From positions 1 through 17,635 of the forward strand of contig JAKSQL010000007.1 of NCBI GenBank assembly GCA_024404125.1: a stretch of 17,635 nucleotides of DNA, read 5' to 3'. The notes under the pieces are model-generated. The model saw only the letters and a list, made by a program, of their open reading frames with translations, was not told where the DNA came from and did no database searches. The stretch is from Clostridia bacterium (GTDB taxonomy: Bacteria; Bacillota; Clostridia; Oscillospirales; Acutalibacteraceae). Positions 1 through 7,691 of the stretch are shown here, in pieces (the stretch's first letter is position 1; every line of letters begins with the position of its first letter). A program made the translations under genes and the position numbers.

Positions 1-165
1 CCGTGCCACCGCATAGTTTTTTAAATCCTTTATTATTTTATATCTTACGAAATCGCCTATTGCGGTATTTTTTATAAAGACCGCCATACCGCAGTTTTTG
101 GTTATGCCCAGTCCCTCTGACGACATAGCGACAATTTCGCCCTCATAAATATCGTTTTTATTCAT
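1..165 (-). CDS. rlmD: 23S rRNA (uracil-C5)-methyltransferase, N-terminal TRAM part (partial, runs off left edge)
   Basis: The first 55 codons are present, starting at the ATG at 165-163; the rest lies outside the window. The peptide opens MNKNDIYEGEIVAMSSEGLG and continues with the small beta-barrel pattern of a TRAM domain, including a GMAVFIKNTAIGDFV stretch. This is how RumA/RlmD/TrmA-type SAM-dependent RNA uracil-5-methyltransferases of Firmicutes begin. The catalytic domain and any Fe-S cysteines are not visible, so the choice within the family (RlmD/RlmCD/TrmFO-unrelated TrmA-like) is inferred. The start codon overlaps the stop of the upstream gene in an ATGA tetranucleotide (165-162), and an AAAGGC ribosome-binding site lies about 8 bases upstream. 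It is the last visible member of the long lepA-to-rlmD run and is probably translationally coupled to the DUF5412-like gene. Confidence 0.75.
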   Translation of the reverse strand, partial: MNKNDIYEGEIVAMSSEGLGITKNCGMAVFIKNTAIGDFVRYKIIKDLKNYAVAR

Positions 166-578
166 TTTTTATTGCCTTTAACAGAAGGACTATCAAGCAA
201 ACTGCCCTCTTGAAACAGCGAAACACCGCGGCGGCAATCGTAAACGTCCGCCCCTGTAATATCAAGCACCACTTTATCGACCGATATAACATTGTTATTC
301 ACAAAGGAAAACTTAACATCTTTAATATCGGTTTGCCAATAGACGTTCCGCAGAGTTTTACCGTCCGATATTTCGGCTCTTACGGCACTGCCTACGGAAT
401 TGTTTATTTCGTATATGTTTAAAGTTTTACTGCCGTCAGGCGAAGTGACACTGCCTTTAAGTACTCCCGTAGGCAGTTTGTTTATATCGTAGAAAATACC
501 GTCCTTAATAGCAAACGCGGTATTGAAAAGAACTGTTACCGCCGCTAAAATGTAAAAAATCCGTAACGCGTTTTTCAT
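162..578 (-). CDS. DUF5412-like exported or membrane-anchored protein
   Basis: This is a 138-residue protein. Residues 4-24 form a hydrophobic segment (ILAAVTVLFNTAFA) that could be a signal peptide or N-terminal anchor. The soluble part has the layout of DUF5412 proteins: SPDGSKTLNIYEIN near residue 46, a YWQTDIKDVKFSFVNNNVISVD stretch in which a Trp precedes the predicted beta-strands, and a terminal YDCRRG resembling the family's YDxR ending. That family has no known function, and the assignment is from remembered sequence pattern, not a search. The ATG at 578 has an excellent ribosome-binding site (AGGAGGGG) that overlaps the TAG stop of the preceding membrane-protein gene. The stop codon overlaps the rlmD start. 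Confidence 0.7.
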   Translation of the reverse strand: MKNALRIFYILAAVTVLFNTAFAIKDGIFYDINKLPTGVLKGSVTSPDGSKTLNIYEINNSVGSAVRAEISDGKTLRNVYWQTDIKDVKFSFVNNNVISVDKVVLDITGADVYDCRRGVSLFQEGSLLDSPSVKGNKK

Positions 579-589
579 ATAAACCCCTC

Positions 590-1393
590 CTAATCAGCGG
601 AATAAAACGGTGCGGCGTTTTTATCGTTAAAACTGTCCACCACGTTGTTATACTGCTCAACTGCAAGAGCACTGTGTATCATATAACATACCGTAAGATA
701 CGGGAAAAGTATCAAAAGCGGTATTATAAAGAATGAAAGCAAAATCCAAACAATAACGCTTATTACCAAAGAAATAAAATCAAAATACGTGCGCTTTGAT
801 ATTACGCTTGACATATTTATTATCTCAAAAATATCCATAGCAGAGTTTGAAATGAATATAAACGGAGCAAGATAGTATTTTACCGAAATAAGCACGAATG
901 CAACTACACCTAAAAATGTAAATACCTTTGCGGGCATCCAGAGATTAGTGGCAAAAAGCGGCATATCAATACTAAATATTCTGTAAATCCACTCACTTGA
1001 CATTATATTTAAAATGATTGCCGGCAAGAGCGATACCAACGCGATAATCGCCGTACGCACTGAGAGCGACCATATAAAAAGTTCGGCTCTTAAATAAAGT
1101 GATTTTTTTGAAAAATAGTAAAAGAGAGCGCTTAGCGGCTCTTTTATGCCCGATACAAGCCGTTTTATATAACGGATTGCACCCAACAAGAGCGGGAAAA
1201 GCAACGTAAGCCAAAGCAGTACATCAAGAATAATCGCCGCTGTTTCTCCCACCGCCACCGAAAGCAGAGAACAAACGGTTGTGACTATAAGACAAAGTGC
1301 TATTAAAACGGCGGATACAATAACCCCGTTTTGCATATTACCTTTAAGCATTTTTTGAGCATTTGACTTTATTGCAACTGCCGGTGCTACCAT
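590..1393 (-). CDS. Multi-pass membrane protein of unknown function
   Basis: This is a 267-residue protein dominated by hydrophobic segments. At least five or six membrane spans can be read, at about residues 24-46, 52-72, 110-130, 155-177, 205-230 and possibly one more. The short basic start (IKSNAQKMLKGNMQNG) before the first span recalls DUF975-type bacterial membrane proteins, but the match is too weak to assign a family. No transporter signature or catalytic motif is visible. The ATG at 1393 has an AAGGAAG ribosome-binding site 9 bases upstream. The gene follows pcrA after 17 bases and ends in TAG, whose bases also form the ribosome-binding site of the next gene. The membrane location is secure; the function is unknown. 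Confidence 0.75.
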   Translation of the reverse strand: MVAPAVAIKSNAQKMLKGNMQNGVIVSAVLIALCLIVTTVCSLLSVAVGETAAIILDVLLWLTLLFPLLLGAIRYIKRLVSGIKEPLSALFYYFSKKSLYLRAELFIWSLSVRTAIIALVSLLPAIILNIMSSEWIYRIFSIDMPLFATNLWMPAKVFTFLGVVAFVLISVKYYLAPFIFISNSAMDIFEIINMSSVISKRTYFDFISLVISVIVWILLSFFIIPLLILFPYLTVCYMIHSALAVEQYNNVVDSFNDKNAAPFYSAD

Positions 1394-1410
1394 AAATTTT
1401 TACTTCCTTT

Positions 1411-3786
1411 TTACAGTATTTTAAGTTTGGCAAAAGATGCCATGAGTTTTTTTGTACCTACATCGTCAAAAGCAATTTCGAGTAATACGTCACTCGCCAT
1501 GGGACGTGCCGAAATTATCATACCTTTACCGAATGTTTTATGCTCTACTGACTGACCTGCCTTATATTCTGTAAGGTCGGCTTTGGGCTTTGTATAAGTA
1601 TTGTTTGCAAAAGGTGATGTTTTGTTTTTTGGCGGTATATCCGAAAAAGCATCTGAATAATACGGCTTTTTACTTTCGCCGTAAGAATAGGTAAAGGTAT
1701 TTTCAAAACTGTCAGACGTAATATCACAGCACTCATTCGGTATTTCCTTTAAAAATCTTGACGGTATATTTCGGTTGGTGCTTCCGTAAAGCATACGGGT
1801 TGAAGCATTTGTTACAGTGAGCATTTTTTTAGCCCTTGTTATCGCAACGTAGGCCAGGCGCCGTTCTTCCTCTATTTCGCTTTCACCGCCGTATATTGAC
1901 TGATTTCCGGGGAATATGCCCTCTTCCATACCTATTAAAAATACATTATCAAATTCAAGTCCCTTTGCGGAATGCACTGTCATAAGCACAACCCTATCGG
2001 AAGAATTATCAAGACTGTCAATATCGCTTACAAGTGCTATTTCTTCAAGGAAAGCCGAAAGTGTGGGCTCATCGTTTTCAAGTTCGTACTGCTTTACCGT
2101 AGAAACAAATTCTTCTACATTCGCTCTTCTTTCAAGCGACTCTTCGGTGTTCTCAAATAAAAGGGCATCTATATATCCCGTTTTTTCGAGCATATCGGTA
2201 ACAAGGTCGAATATGCTCTTATCTTCGGCGCTTTCGGCAAGATTATCTATCATACTGCAAAACTCTTTAAGTTTTGTGCTTGCCCTTTGTATCGCGGCAA
2301 ATTCGTCTGCCCTTTTAAAAACCTCAAAAAGCGGCATATCAAGTTCCGATGCTATTTTTACGGCATTATTTACCGTGGTATCGCCTATGCCACGTTTTGG
2401 CTCGTTAATAATTCTTGCAAGACGTATATCGTCCGCACGGTTGTTTATAAGGTTAAGGTAGGCAAGAACGTCCTTGATTTCCTTGCGCTCATAAAATCGC
2501 ATACCGCCTATTACCTTATAAGCGATACCGCTTCTTGCAAATACGTTTTCCATTGAAGCAGACTGCGCGTTCATACGGTAAAGTACCGCATTATCCGAAA
2601 ACTTGCCGCCGCTTTCAACGTTTTTAAGTATACTGTCCGCAATGAAACGTGCTTCGCTTCTCTCATCAAGGCAGGTATGAATATTTATTTTGTTGCCGTC
2701 TCCTGCCGCCGTCCACAAAGTTTTACCCTTTCTTGACCTGTTATTTGATATAACGCCGTTGGCGGCATTTAAAATATGGGCGGTGGAACGGTAATTCTGT
2801 TCAAGACGTATTGTTTTCGCGCCCTTGTTTTCATCCTCGAAATTAAGAATGTTTTCAATTGTTGCGCCTCTGAAACGGTAAATACTCTGGTCATCGTCAC
2901 CTACCACGCAGATATTATTATGTACACTTGAGAGTTTGCTTATAAGTTTATACTGCGCGTGGTTGGTATCCTGATATTCGTCTACCATTATATATTTAAA
3001 GCGGTTACCGTAGTAATCAAGCACATCTTCATTATTTTCCAACAGTTCTACGGTGTAGGATATCATATCGTCAAAATCCATAGCATCGTTTGCTTTAAGC
3101 CGCTTTTGATATTCAAAATATATTTCGGATATAAGTTTAAGACGTGGGTCGTTGCCTATGCTTTTTGCATATTCATTCGGGGAAATAAGACTGTCTTTAG
3201 AGTGGGATACGGTTGACATAACACTCTTTACGGGAAGCATCTTATCGTCAATATCAAAATCTTTCATTATGGCTTTGATAAGCCGTTTCTGGTCATCGGT
3301 GTCATATATTGTAAAGTGTGACGAAAATCCTATTCTATCGGCATTTCTGCGGAGTATTTTACCGCATACCGAGTGGAAAGTACCCGCCCACAAATCAAGA
3401 CTTTTATCCCCGAGTTTTTTCTCTATTCTTTCTTTAAGTTCTCCTGCCGCCTTATTTGTAAAGGTGATGGCAAGTATTTCGTACGGCCGCGGCGCATCAA
3501 CACAAAAAGCGTTTGAATTTAAAGTATCCGAATTTCCGTTAAGAAAATCATTCGCCGCCGATATATCTTCATCAGTATAATAGGGTTCTTTATTGCTTTT
3601 ATAGGCATTGCCGTATTTTACAAGATATGCTATACGGTTTACAAATACGGTGGTTTTTCCGCTACCCGCACCGGCAAGTACCAAAAGCGGCCCGTTTACG
3701 TTGGTTACCGCCTCAAACTGCATACCGTTCATACCGCAGAAATCTTTTTCTATAAGTTTTTTTCTTATTGCCAGATAATCGTTCAT
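1411..3786 (-). CDS. pcrA: ATP-dependent DNA helicase PcrA (UvrD/Rep superfamily 1A)
   Basis: This 791-residue SF1A 3'-5' helicase acts in nucleotide excision repair, replication-fork maintenance and plasmid replication. Visible motifs include a Q-motif region (MNGMQFEAV, residues 19-27), Walker A AGAGSGKTT (38-46), motif Ia ITFTNKAA (107-114), Walker B DEYQDTN (269-275), motif III GDDDQSIYRFRGA (296-308), motif IV LEQNYRS (328-334), motif V VHSAKGLEFDNVF, motif VI YVAITRAKK, and a C-terminal Tudor-like domain (VEHKTFGKGMII...FDDVGTKKLM) that in PcrA contacts RNA polymerase. The length is slightly above the usual 720-740 residues. The excess includes a polar insertion of roughly 38-44 residues (about 57-100) between Walker A and motif Ia. 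The ATG at 3786 lies 4 bases after the HPr-like gene, whose end supplies a weak GAGGG ribosome-binding site, so coupling is likely. Confidence 0.97.
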   Translation of the reverse strand: MNDYLAIRKKLIEKDFCGMNGMQFEAVTNVNGPLLVLAGAGSGKTTVFVNRIAYLVKYGNAYKSNKEPYYTDEDISAANDFLNGNSDTLNSNAFCVDAPRPYEILAITFTNKAAGELKERIEKKLGDKSLDLWAGTFHSVCGKILRRNADRIGFSSHFTIYDTDDQKRLIKAIMKDFDIDDKMLPVKSVMSTVSHSKDSLISPNEYAKSIGNDPRLKLISEIYFEYQKRLKANDAMDFDDMISYTVELLENNEDVLDYYGNRFKYIMVDEYQDTNHAQYKLISKLSSVHNNICVVGDDDQSIYRFRGATIENILNFEDENKGAKTIRLEQNYRSTAHILNAANGVISNNRSRKGKTLWTAAGDGNKINIHTCLDERSEARFIADSILKNVESGGKFSDNAVLYRMNAQSASMENVFARSGIAYKVIGGMRFYERKEIKDVLAYLNLINNRADDIRLARIINEPKRGIGDTTVNNAVKIASELDMPLFEVFKRADEFAAIQRASTKLKEFCSMIDNLAESAEDKSIFDLVTDMLEKTGYIDALLFENTEESLERRANVEEFVSTVKQYELENDEPTLSAFLEEIALVSDIDSLDNSSDRVVLMTVHSAKGLEFDNVFLIGMEEGIFPGNQSIYGGESEIEEERRLAYVAITRAKKMLTVTNASTRMLYGSTNRNIPSRFLKEIPNECCDITSDSFENTFTYSYGESKKPYYSDAFSDIPPKNKTSPFANNTYTKPKADLTEYKAGQSVEHKTFGKGMIISARPMASDVLLEIAFDDVGTKKLMASFAKLKIL

Positions 3787-3790
3787 TTAA

Positions 3791-4027
3791 CTATTTACCC
3801 TCAACTAAAAAAGGTTCTATTTTCTTTGCAAGCGATGCCGCGAGTTCACAGTGGGCTATCATTGTCATCGGCTTTGTAAGGTCAAGACTGAACACACCCA
3901 TTATTGATTTTGCGTTTACGGTGTATTTTCCCGAAACGAGTTCTATATCATATTCTACCGTATTTGCTAAATTGACAAAATTTCTTACATCATCAAAACT
4001 TTTTAAAATTATGGTTTTTTCAAGCAT
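3791..4027 (-). CDS. HPr-like protein lacking the phosphotransfer histidine
   Basis: This is a 78-residue protein of the HPr/PtsH fold. The regulatory-serine region is almost canonical: TVNAKSIMGVFSL at residues 36-48, with Ser41 at the place of HPr Ser46, the HPrK/P target. The C-terminal helix pattern (AASLAKKIEPFL) also fits. However, the loop that carries the active-site His15 and Arg17 in HPr (consensus GIHARPA) is shortened and reads SFDDVRNFV. The first histidine in the protein is residue 59, so phosphotransfer from Enzyme I by the normal route appears impossible. This resembles the logic of Crh, where His15 is replaced, and a regulatory rather than transport role is inferred. The ATG at 4027 has an AAGGGGA ribosome-binding site. 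The gene sits directly upstream of pcrA and ends in TAG. Confidence 0.85.
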   Translation of the reverse strand: MLEKTIILKSFDDVRNFVNLANTVEYDIELVSGKYTVNAKSIMGVFSLDLTKPMTMIAHCELAASLAKKIEPFLVEGK

Positions 4028-4067
4028 TTTTTAACGTCCCCTTTTATCACAATTTTTAAAAGTGCGC

Positions 4068-4736
4068 TTACACTATGTAAAGCCCTGATTTTAAAAGTAC
4101 AAATTCATAATCTTTAACCTTTACGTAGTTATATACCGGCTCTTTAAAACGAATGTAGGTTTCCATATCGTAATTTTCAAGGTCTATCTTTATTATTTTT
4201 TTATCCGCGGGGCATGAAATATAAGCATAACCGCCGTCTATAAAAATACCGCTCGGTTTGCAAAAAGGTGACTCGCCGCCGCCTATTCGCAAATCTTCAC
4301 GCATTGTGTTAAGGTTATATCTTAAAATAGCATTCTGCTTTTTGTAGGTTGCCCAAAGCGCGTCTTTTGAAAGTGCCATGCCTGAAGGGGCTGTTCCCTT
4401 GTAACTTAAAGTTCCCTGCCAAACAACCGTACCGTCACCGTCAATAAGTTTTGCGGTGGCATCTTTAGAACATACGAAAATTCTGCCGCTCGGAAGAACT
4501 ATTGAATTTGCCGAGACGTACTCATAAGCCGTAGATTTTGCAACGGGAAAGTTATTGCCGAATTTTGAAAGCAGATATATATTATTTGCAATATCGGTCA
4601 TAACACCTGTCTCAAAGTTTACCATTTTATAACCTACCGCCATATTTTTATCGTCCTTACCCTTGCAGTGTGAAAACACAATGCCTGCCGCAAGCGGTAT
4701 TACTTCAAGTACCTCGCCTTCATACAAACATTTCAA
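4068..4736 (-). CDS. Propeller-like (NHL/PQQ-type) protein of unknown function
   Basis: This is a 222-residue protein with repeated short beta-strand blocks such as VVWQGTLSYKGTAPSGMALSK, NAILRYNLNTM, PSGIFIDGGYAYISCPADKKIIKIDLE and YEFVLLKSGLYIV. Alternating 'sets something / displays a value / feeds the next blade' segments with GIxxDGxYxYIS resemble NHL or YWTD/PQQ-type propeller blades, though the length allows only about four or five blades. No signal peptide or membrane span is seen, so it is probably cytoplasmic. The start is TTG at 4736-4734; the ATG a few bases downstream is out of frame. An AAGGGTG ribosome-binding site lies about 8 bases upstream. The TTG overlaps the TGA of the PLP-enzyme gene (TTGA, 4736-4733). 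The fold is inferred by eye; the function is unknown. Confidence 0.7.
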   Translation of the reverse strand: MKCLYEGEVLEVIPLAAGIVFSHCKGKDDKNMAVGYKMVNFETGVMTDIANNIYLLSKFGNNFPVAKSTAYEYVSANSIVLPSGRIFVCSKDATAKLIDGDGTVVWQGTLSYKGTAPSGMALSKDALWATYKKQNAILRYNLNTMREDLRIGGGESPFCKPSGIFIDGGYAYISCPADKKIIKIDLENYDMETYIRFKEPVYNYVKVKDYEFVLLKSGLYIV

Positions 4737-6010
4737 ATTTTGTCACCCTTTATCGTATTATTTTCAATCATACTTTTAAGTGCAAGCAATACTCCCGCTT
4801 TTGCGCTGTGGAAGTTAAGTCCGCCCTGCATCCATACCGCAAACGGCTCCCTAAGCGGCGCATCCGCCGAAAGTTCTATTGAAGCACCGAGTGTAAAACT
4901 GCCCGCCGCCATTATTACCTTATCGGTGTAGCCGGACATATCCCACGGCTCTGGAGTAAGGTGAGAATCTACCGGAGCGCCCGACTGCATACCTTTGCAA
5001 AAGGCAATAAGGGTTTTGCTGTCGCCAAGCACTATACTTTGTATTATATCCGCGCGATATTCGTTATACTCGGGAGATACTTTATATCCGAGAGCGGAAA
5101 AAAGTGCCGCCGAGTAAACCGCAGTTTTAAGCGCCTCGCCTACTGTGTGGGGAGCTGCAAAAAGTCCCATATAAAGTTCTCTGTTTACACCGAGTGTTGC
5201 CCCTATTTCTCTGCCGACACCGGGGGCTGACATTCTGTTTGCACACATCTCTACATATTTTTTCTTGCCTGCTATGTAACCGCCCGTAGGTGCTATACCG
5301 CCGCCCATATTTTTTATAAGCGAGCCCGCTACCAAATCAGCTCCTACCTCGCACGGTTCTCTTGTTTCAACAAATTCACCGTAGCAGTTATCTACCATAA
5401 CAACGGTATCTTTTGATACTTCTCTTACCGCGCTTACAAGTTCGCCTATCATATCTACCGTAAGACTCGGTCTTAAACTGTAACCGCGTGAACGTTGGAT
5501 ATATGCCATTTTGTATTTTTTGCTTTTAAGTTCTTCTTTTATGGCTTTAATATCGGGCAGACCGTCACTTTTAAGGTCTATCTGATTATATTCGATGCCG
5601 AAGTCCTTAAGAGAGCCGTCAGTCTTTTCGTCTATACCGAAAACACCCGTAATGGTATCGTAAGGTCTGCCGGTAAGCACTAACACACGGTCACTTGGCC
5701 GCAGTATTCCGAAAAGCACAACGGTAAGTGTATGCGTTCCCGACATAAAGGTATGCCTTATAAGCGCATCTTCCGCCCCCATGCATAAAGCGGTTATTTG
5801 TTCGAGTTTATCACGCCCTGTGTCCCCATAGCCGTAGCCCGTTGATACACCAAGGTCGCTCTCGCTTACCTTATACTTTATAAAAGCGCTAAGTACCTTT
5901 TGCTGATTAAACTCGGTTATGGCGTCTATTCTGTCAAACTGACCTTTTGCCTTTAAAAGCGCCAAGGTATCAAGTTCCTTTATTTTTTTATCAAACTCAA
6001 TGTAATTCAT
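4733..6010 (-). CDS. PLP-dependent methionine gamma-lyase family protein (aluminium-resistance protein family)
   Basis: This is a 425-residue fold-type I PLP enzyme of the family often annotated 'aluminium resistance protein' or 'methionine gamma-lyase family protein' (YnbB-like), usually about 410-425 residues. Signatures include STGYGYGDTGRDKLE (56-70), RHTFMSGTHTLTVVLFGILRPSD (85-107), the cofactor-binding VMVDNCYGEF (204-213, with Asp207) and GSLIKNMGGGIAPTGG (229-244), where Lys233 is the expected PLP Schiff-base lysine. The true substrate is not known; sulphur amino-acid or related cleavage is inferred from the fold family. I chose the ATG at 6010 rather than upstream codons because it overlaps the GNAT stop in an ATGA and has GGAG 6 bases upstream (6017-6020). 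Starting at 6055 would add 15 residues lying inside the GNAT gene. Confidence 0.9.
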   Translation of the reverse strand: MNYIEFDKKIKELDTLALLKAKGQFDRIDAITEFNQQKVLSAFIKYKVSESDLGVSTGYGYGDTGRDKLEQITALCMGAEDALIRHTFMSGTHTLTVVLFGILRPSDRVLVLTGRPYDTITGVFGIDEKTDGSLKDFGIEYNQIDLKSDGLPDIKAIKEELKSKKYKMAYIQRSRGYSLRPSLTVDMIGELVSAVREVSKDTVVMVDNCYGEFVETREPCEVGADLVAGSLIKNMGGGIAPTGGYIAGKKKYVEMCANRMSAPGVGREIGATLGVNRELYMGLFAAPHTVGEALKTAVYSAALFSALGYKVSPEYNEYRADIIQSIVLGDSKTLIAFCKGMQSGAPVDSHLTPEPWDMSGYTDKVIMAAGSFTLGASIELSADAPLREPFAVWMQGGLNFHSAKAGVLLALKSMIENNTIKGDKI

Positions 6011-6687
6011 TTCCTGCTCCATTGTCCCGCGGTACTTAAAAAAGTAAATCCGCACTTTTCGTAAAATCCGCGGTTTTTATCTTCTACTACCGCAATAGCG
6101 GTACAGTTTTCGTAATTTGAAAGAAGTCCGTTAACGGCTTTTTTGCCGTAACCCTTTAAAAGACTTGCCACACCGCTTATAAGCACGGTATTTTCGTACC
6201 TCATACCTATTGCGGTACACTTGTCTTGTATTGCAAAACAGTTAAGCACACCGTGATTTTTTCGGTTACCGTAATCTACCGCCAAATATTCGTAAGGCGG
6301 TAAAGAAAGACCCGAAAGCGAGAGTATTTTATAAACCTCGTTGCTTGAAAGAGCATCACCTGTAATGTCGCTTTCAAAACTGTTCGTATCCGCCTTATAT
6401 ACAAAAAGGCGCTTTACATCGCTTTCAAAAAGCGAAGATACAGTATCATAATCCGAAAAAACGGAGGACGGTGAAATTAACTTTAAAAACTCTTTTATTT
6501 CACAAATATCGGCGGAATTGTTTTTTATTACCGCATTGCCGTCCGAAAGAGTTATATACGCGTTGTCTTCATTCTGCGACTAAAAGTATACATCATCGCC
6601 GTATGCATACTTATTAAGCATTACCTTTAAGCCCTCTGCCGACAAAGTATCCGCCTTAACAGAGTCCTTATCTGTAAGTTTTATCAT
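6007..6687 (-). pseudogene. GNAT family N-acetyltransferase interrupted by one in-frame amber codon
   Basis: Reading from the ATG at 6687, the frame gives 35 codons, then TAG at 6582-6580, then continues open without a frameshift to the TGA at 6009-6007, for 226 codons in all. The C-terminal third has GNAT features: an acetyl-CoA loop-like LLKGYGKKAV, and VVEDKNRGFYEKCGFTF, matching the typical N-x-FYEKxGF ending. Both ends look like those of a functional gene: the ATG overlaps the stop of the upstream M42 gene (ATGA, 6687-6684), and the TGA overlaps the start of the downstream PLP-enzyme gene. Nothing else is eroded, so this is a very recent nonsense mutation, a sequencing or assembly error, or a suppressed codon. 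Restarting after the TAG seems poor: the first in-frame start-like codon is a TTG at 6285 with no ribosome-binding site, leaving only 92 residues. Confidence 0.75.
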
Positions 6688-7691
6688 ACGCCCTTACTTA
6701 AAATAAGGTCAGACATATAAAGCACTAAATCGTATACCGCCTTAATATCGCTTTTGCTCACAACGCTTGACTGCGAATGGATATATCTGCACGGCGCGCT
6801 TACAGAGAGTGTTTTTACACCTTTTTTACTTAAATGAACACTACCCGCATCGTTGCCGCCGGTAGCCGCGCGTTTTGGTTGAACTTTAAGTTTACTGTTT
6901 AATGCCAAATTGTAATATTCTTTATCATACAGAGTGGCTCTGTCCATAAATGATACTACCGCACCTTTATTAAGGTTACAAACACTCTTATTTTCGGGAG
7001 TACCCGCAATATCGCCTGCGGTAGTGCCTTCTATTACTATTGCACTGTCAGGGTCTATTGCATAGGCACTTACCTTAGCGCCGCGAAGCCCTATTTCTTC
7101 CTGCACCGAGAACGATGCATAAAAATCGTATTCGTTATACTCTTTAAGCATTTTTATGAGTACCGCACACCCTATACGGTCATCAAGTGCTTTGGACATT
7201 ATTACTTCGCCGTTATCGGTATAGTCGCTTACCATAACCGCGCTATCGCCTAAACGAACATACTTTTCTGCATCTTCTTTACTCTTTGCGCCTATATCTA
7301 TATAAAGTGTATCGGCTTTCGGGAGTTTCTTTGATTCTTCCCCATGGGTTAAGTGAATCGGCTTACTGCCTATAACACCGTTTATCTTACCGTTTATTAA
7401 AACGTGTCTTGAAAGCATTACCGCGGTTTCTATACTGCCTATATTGGTAAACTTTAAAAAGCCGTTATCATCAATGCCCGTAATAATAAACCCTACTTCG
7501 TCCATATGAGCATCAAGCATAAGTTTTTTAAAAGGACGTTTTTTGCCCTTTTTAAAGACAATTATATTGCCGATGTTATCGACCTTGTACTCACAGCAGT
7601 CCTTTATCTGAGAGATTATATATTCTCTTACATTTTGTTCGTCACCCGAAATACCGTCAATACAGCAAAGGGATTTTAATATATCAAACAT
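6684..7691 (-). CDS. M42 family metallopeptidase (glutamyl/leucyl aminopeptidase-like), second of a tandem pair
   Basis: This 335-residue member of the M42 family belongs to dinuclear-metal cytosolic aminopeptidases that form large hollow complexes and trim peptides. Expected metal and catalytic residues are in place: LDAHMDEVG (His62, Asp64), ALDDR (bridging Asp170), VQEEIGLRGA (catalytic Glu198 and ligand Glu199), IEGTTAGD (Glu221 where most members have Asp) and CRYIHS (His305). The ATG at 7691 has AGGGG 8 bases upstream and overlaps the end of the neighbouring paralogue by 8 bases. The stop overlaps the GNAT start. With the upstream paralogue it may form a homo- or hetero-oligomeric peptidase; the substrate preference cannot be read from the sequence. 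Confidence 0.93.
   Translation of the reverse strand: MFDILKSLCCIDGISGDEQNVREYIISQIKDCCEYKVDNIGNIIVFKKGKKRPFKKLMLDAHMDEVGFIITGIDDNGFLKFTNIGSIETAVMLSRHVLINGKINGVIGSKPIHLTHGEESKKLPKADTLYIDIGAKSKEDAEKYVRLGDSAVMVSDYTDNGEVIMSKALDDRIGCAVLIKMLKEYNEYDFYASFSVQEEIGLRGAKVSAYAIDPDSAIVIEGTTAGDIAGTPENKSVCNLNKGAVVSFMDRATLYDKEYYNLALNSKLKVQPKRAATGGNDAGSVHLSKKGVKTLSVSAPCRYIHSQSSVVSKSDIKAVYDLVLYMSDLILSKGV

Noticed and set aside
575..592. Reading through the TAG of the 590-1393 gene adds four codons and ends at a TGA that overlaps the next ATG, hinting at amber recoding.
   Set aside because: The TAG is part of the AGGAGGGG ribosome-binding site of the next gene, which explains it. In the HPr-like gene readthrough would add an unrelated tail inside pcrA, and LepA ends at the expected place at its TAG. 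TAG is an ordinary stop here.
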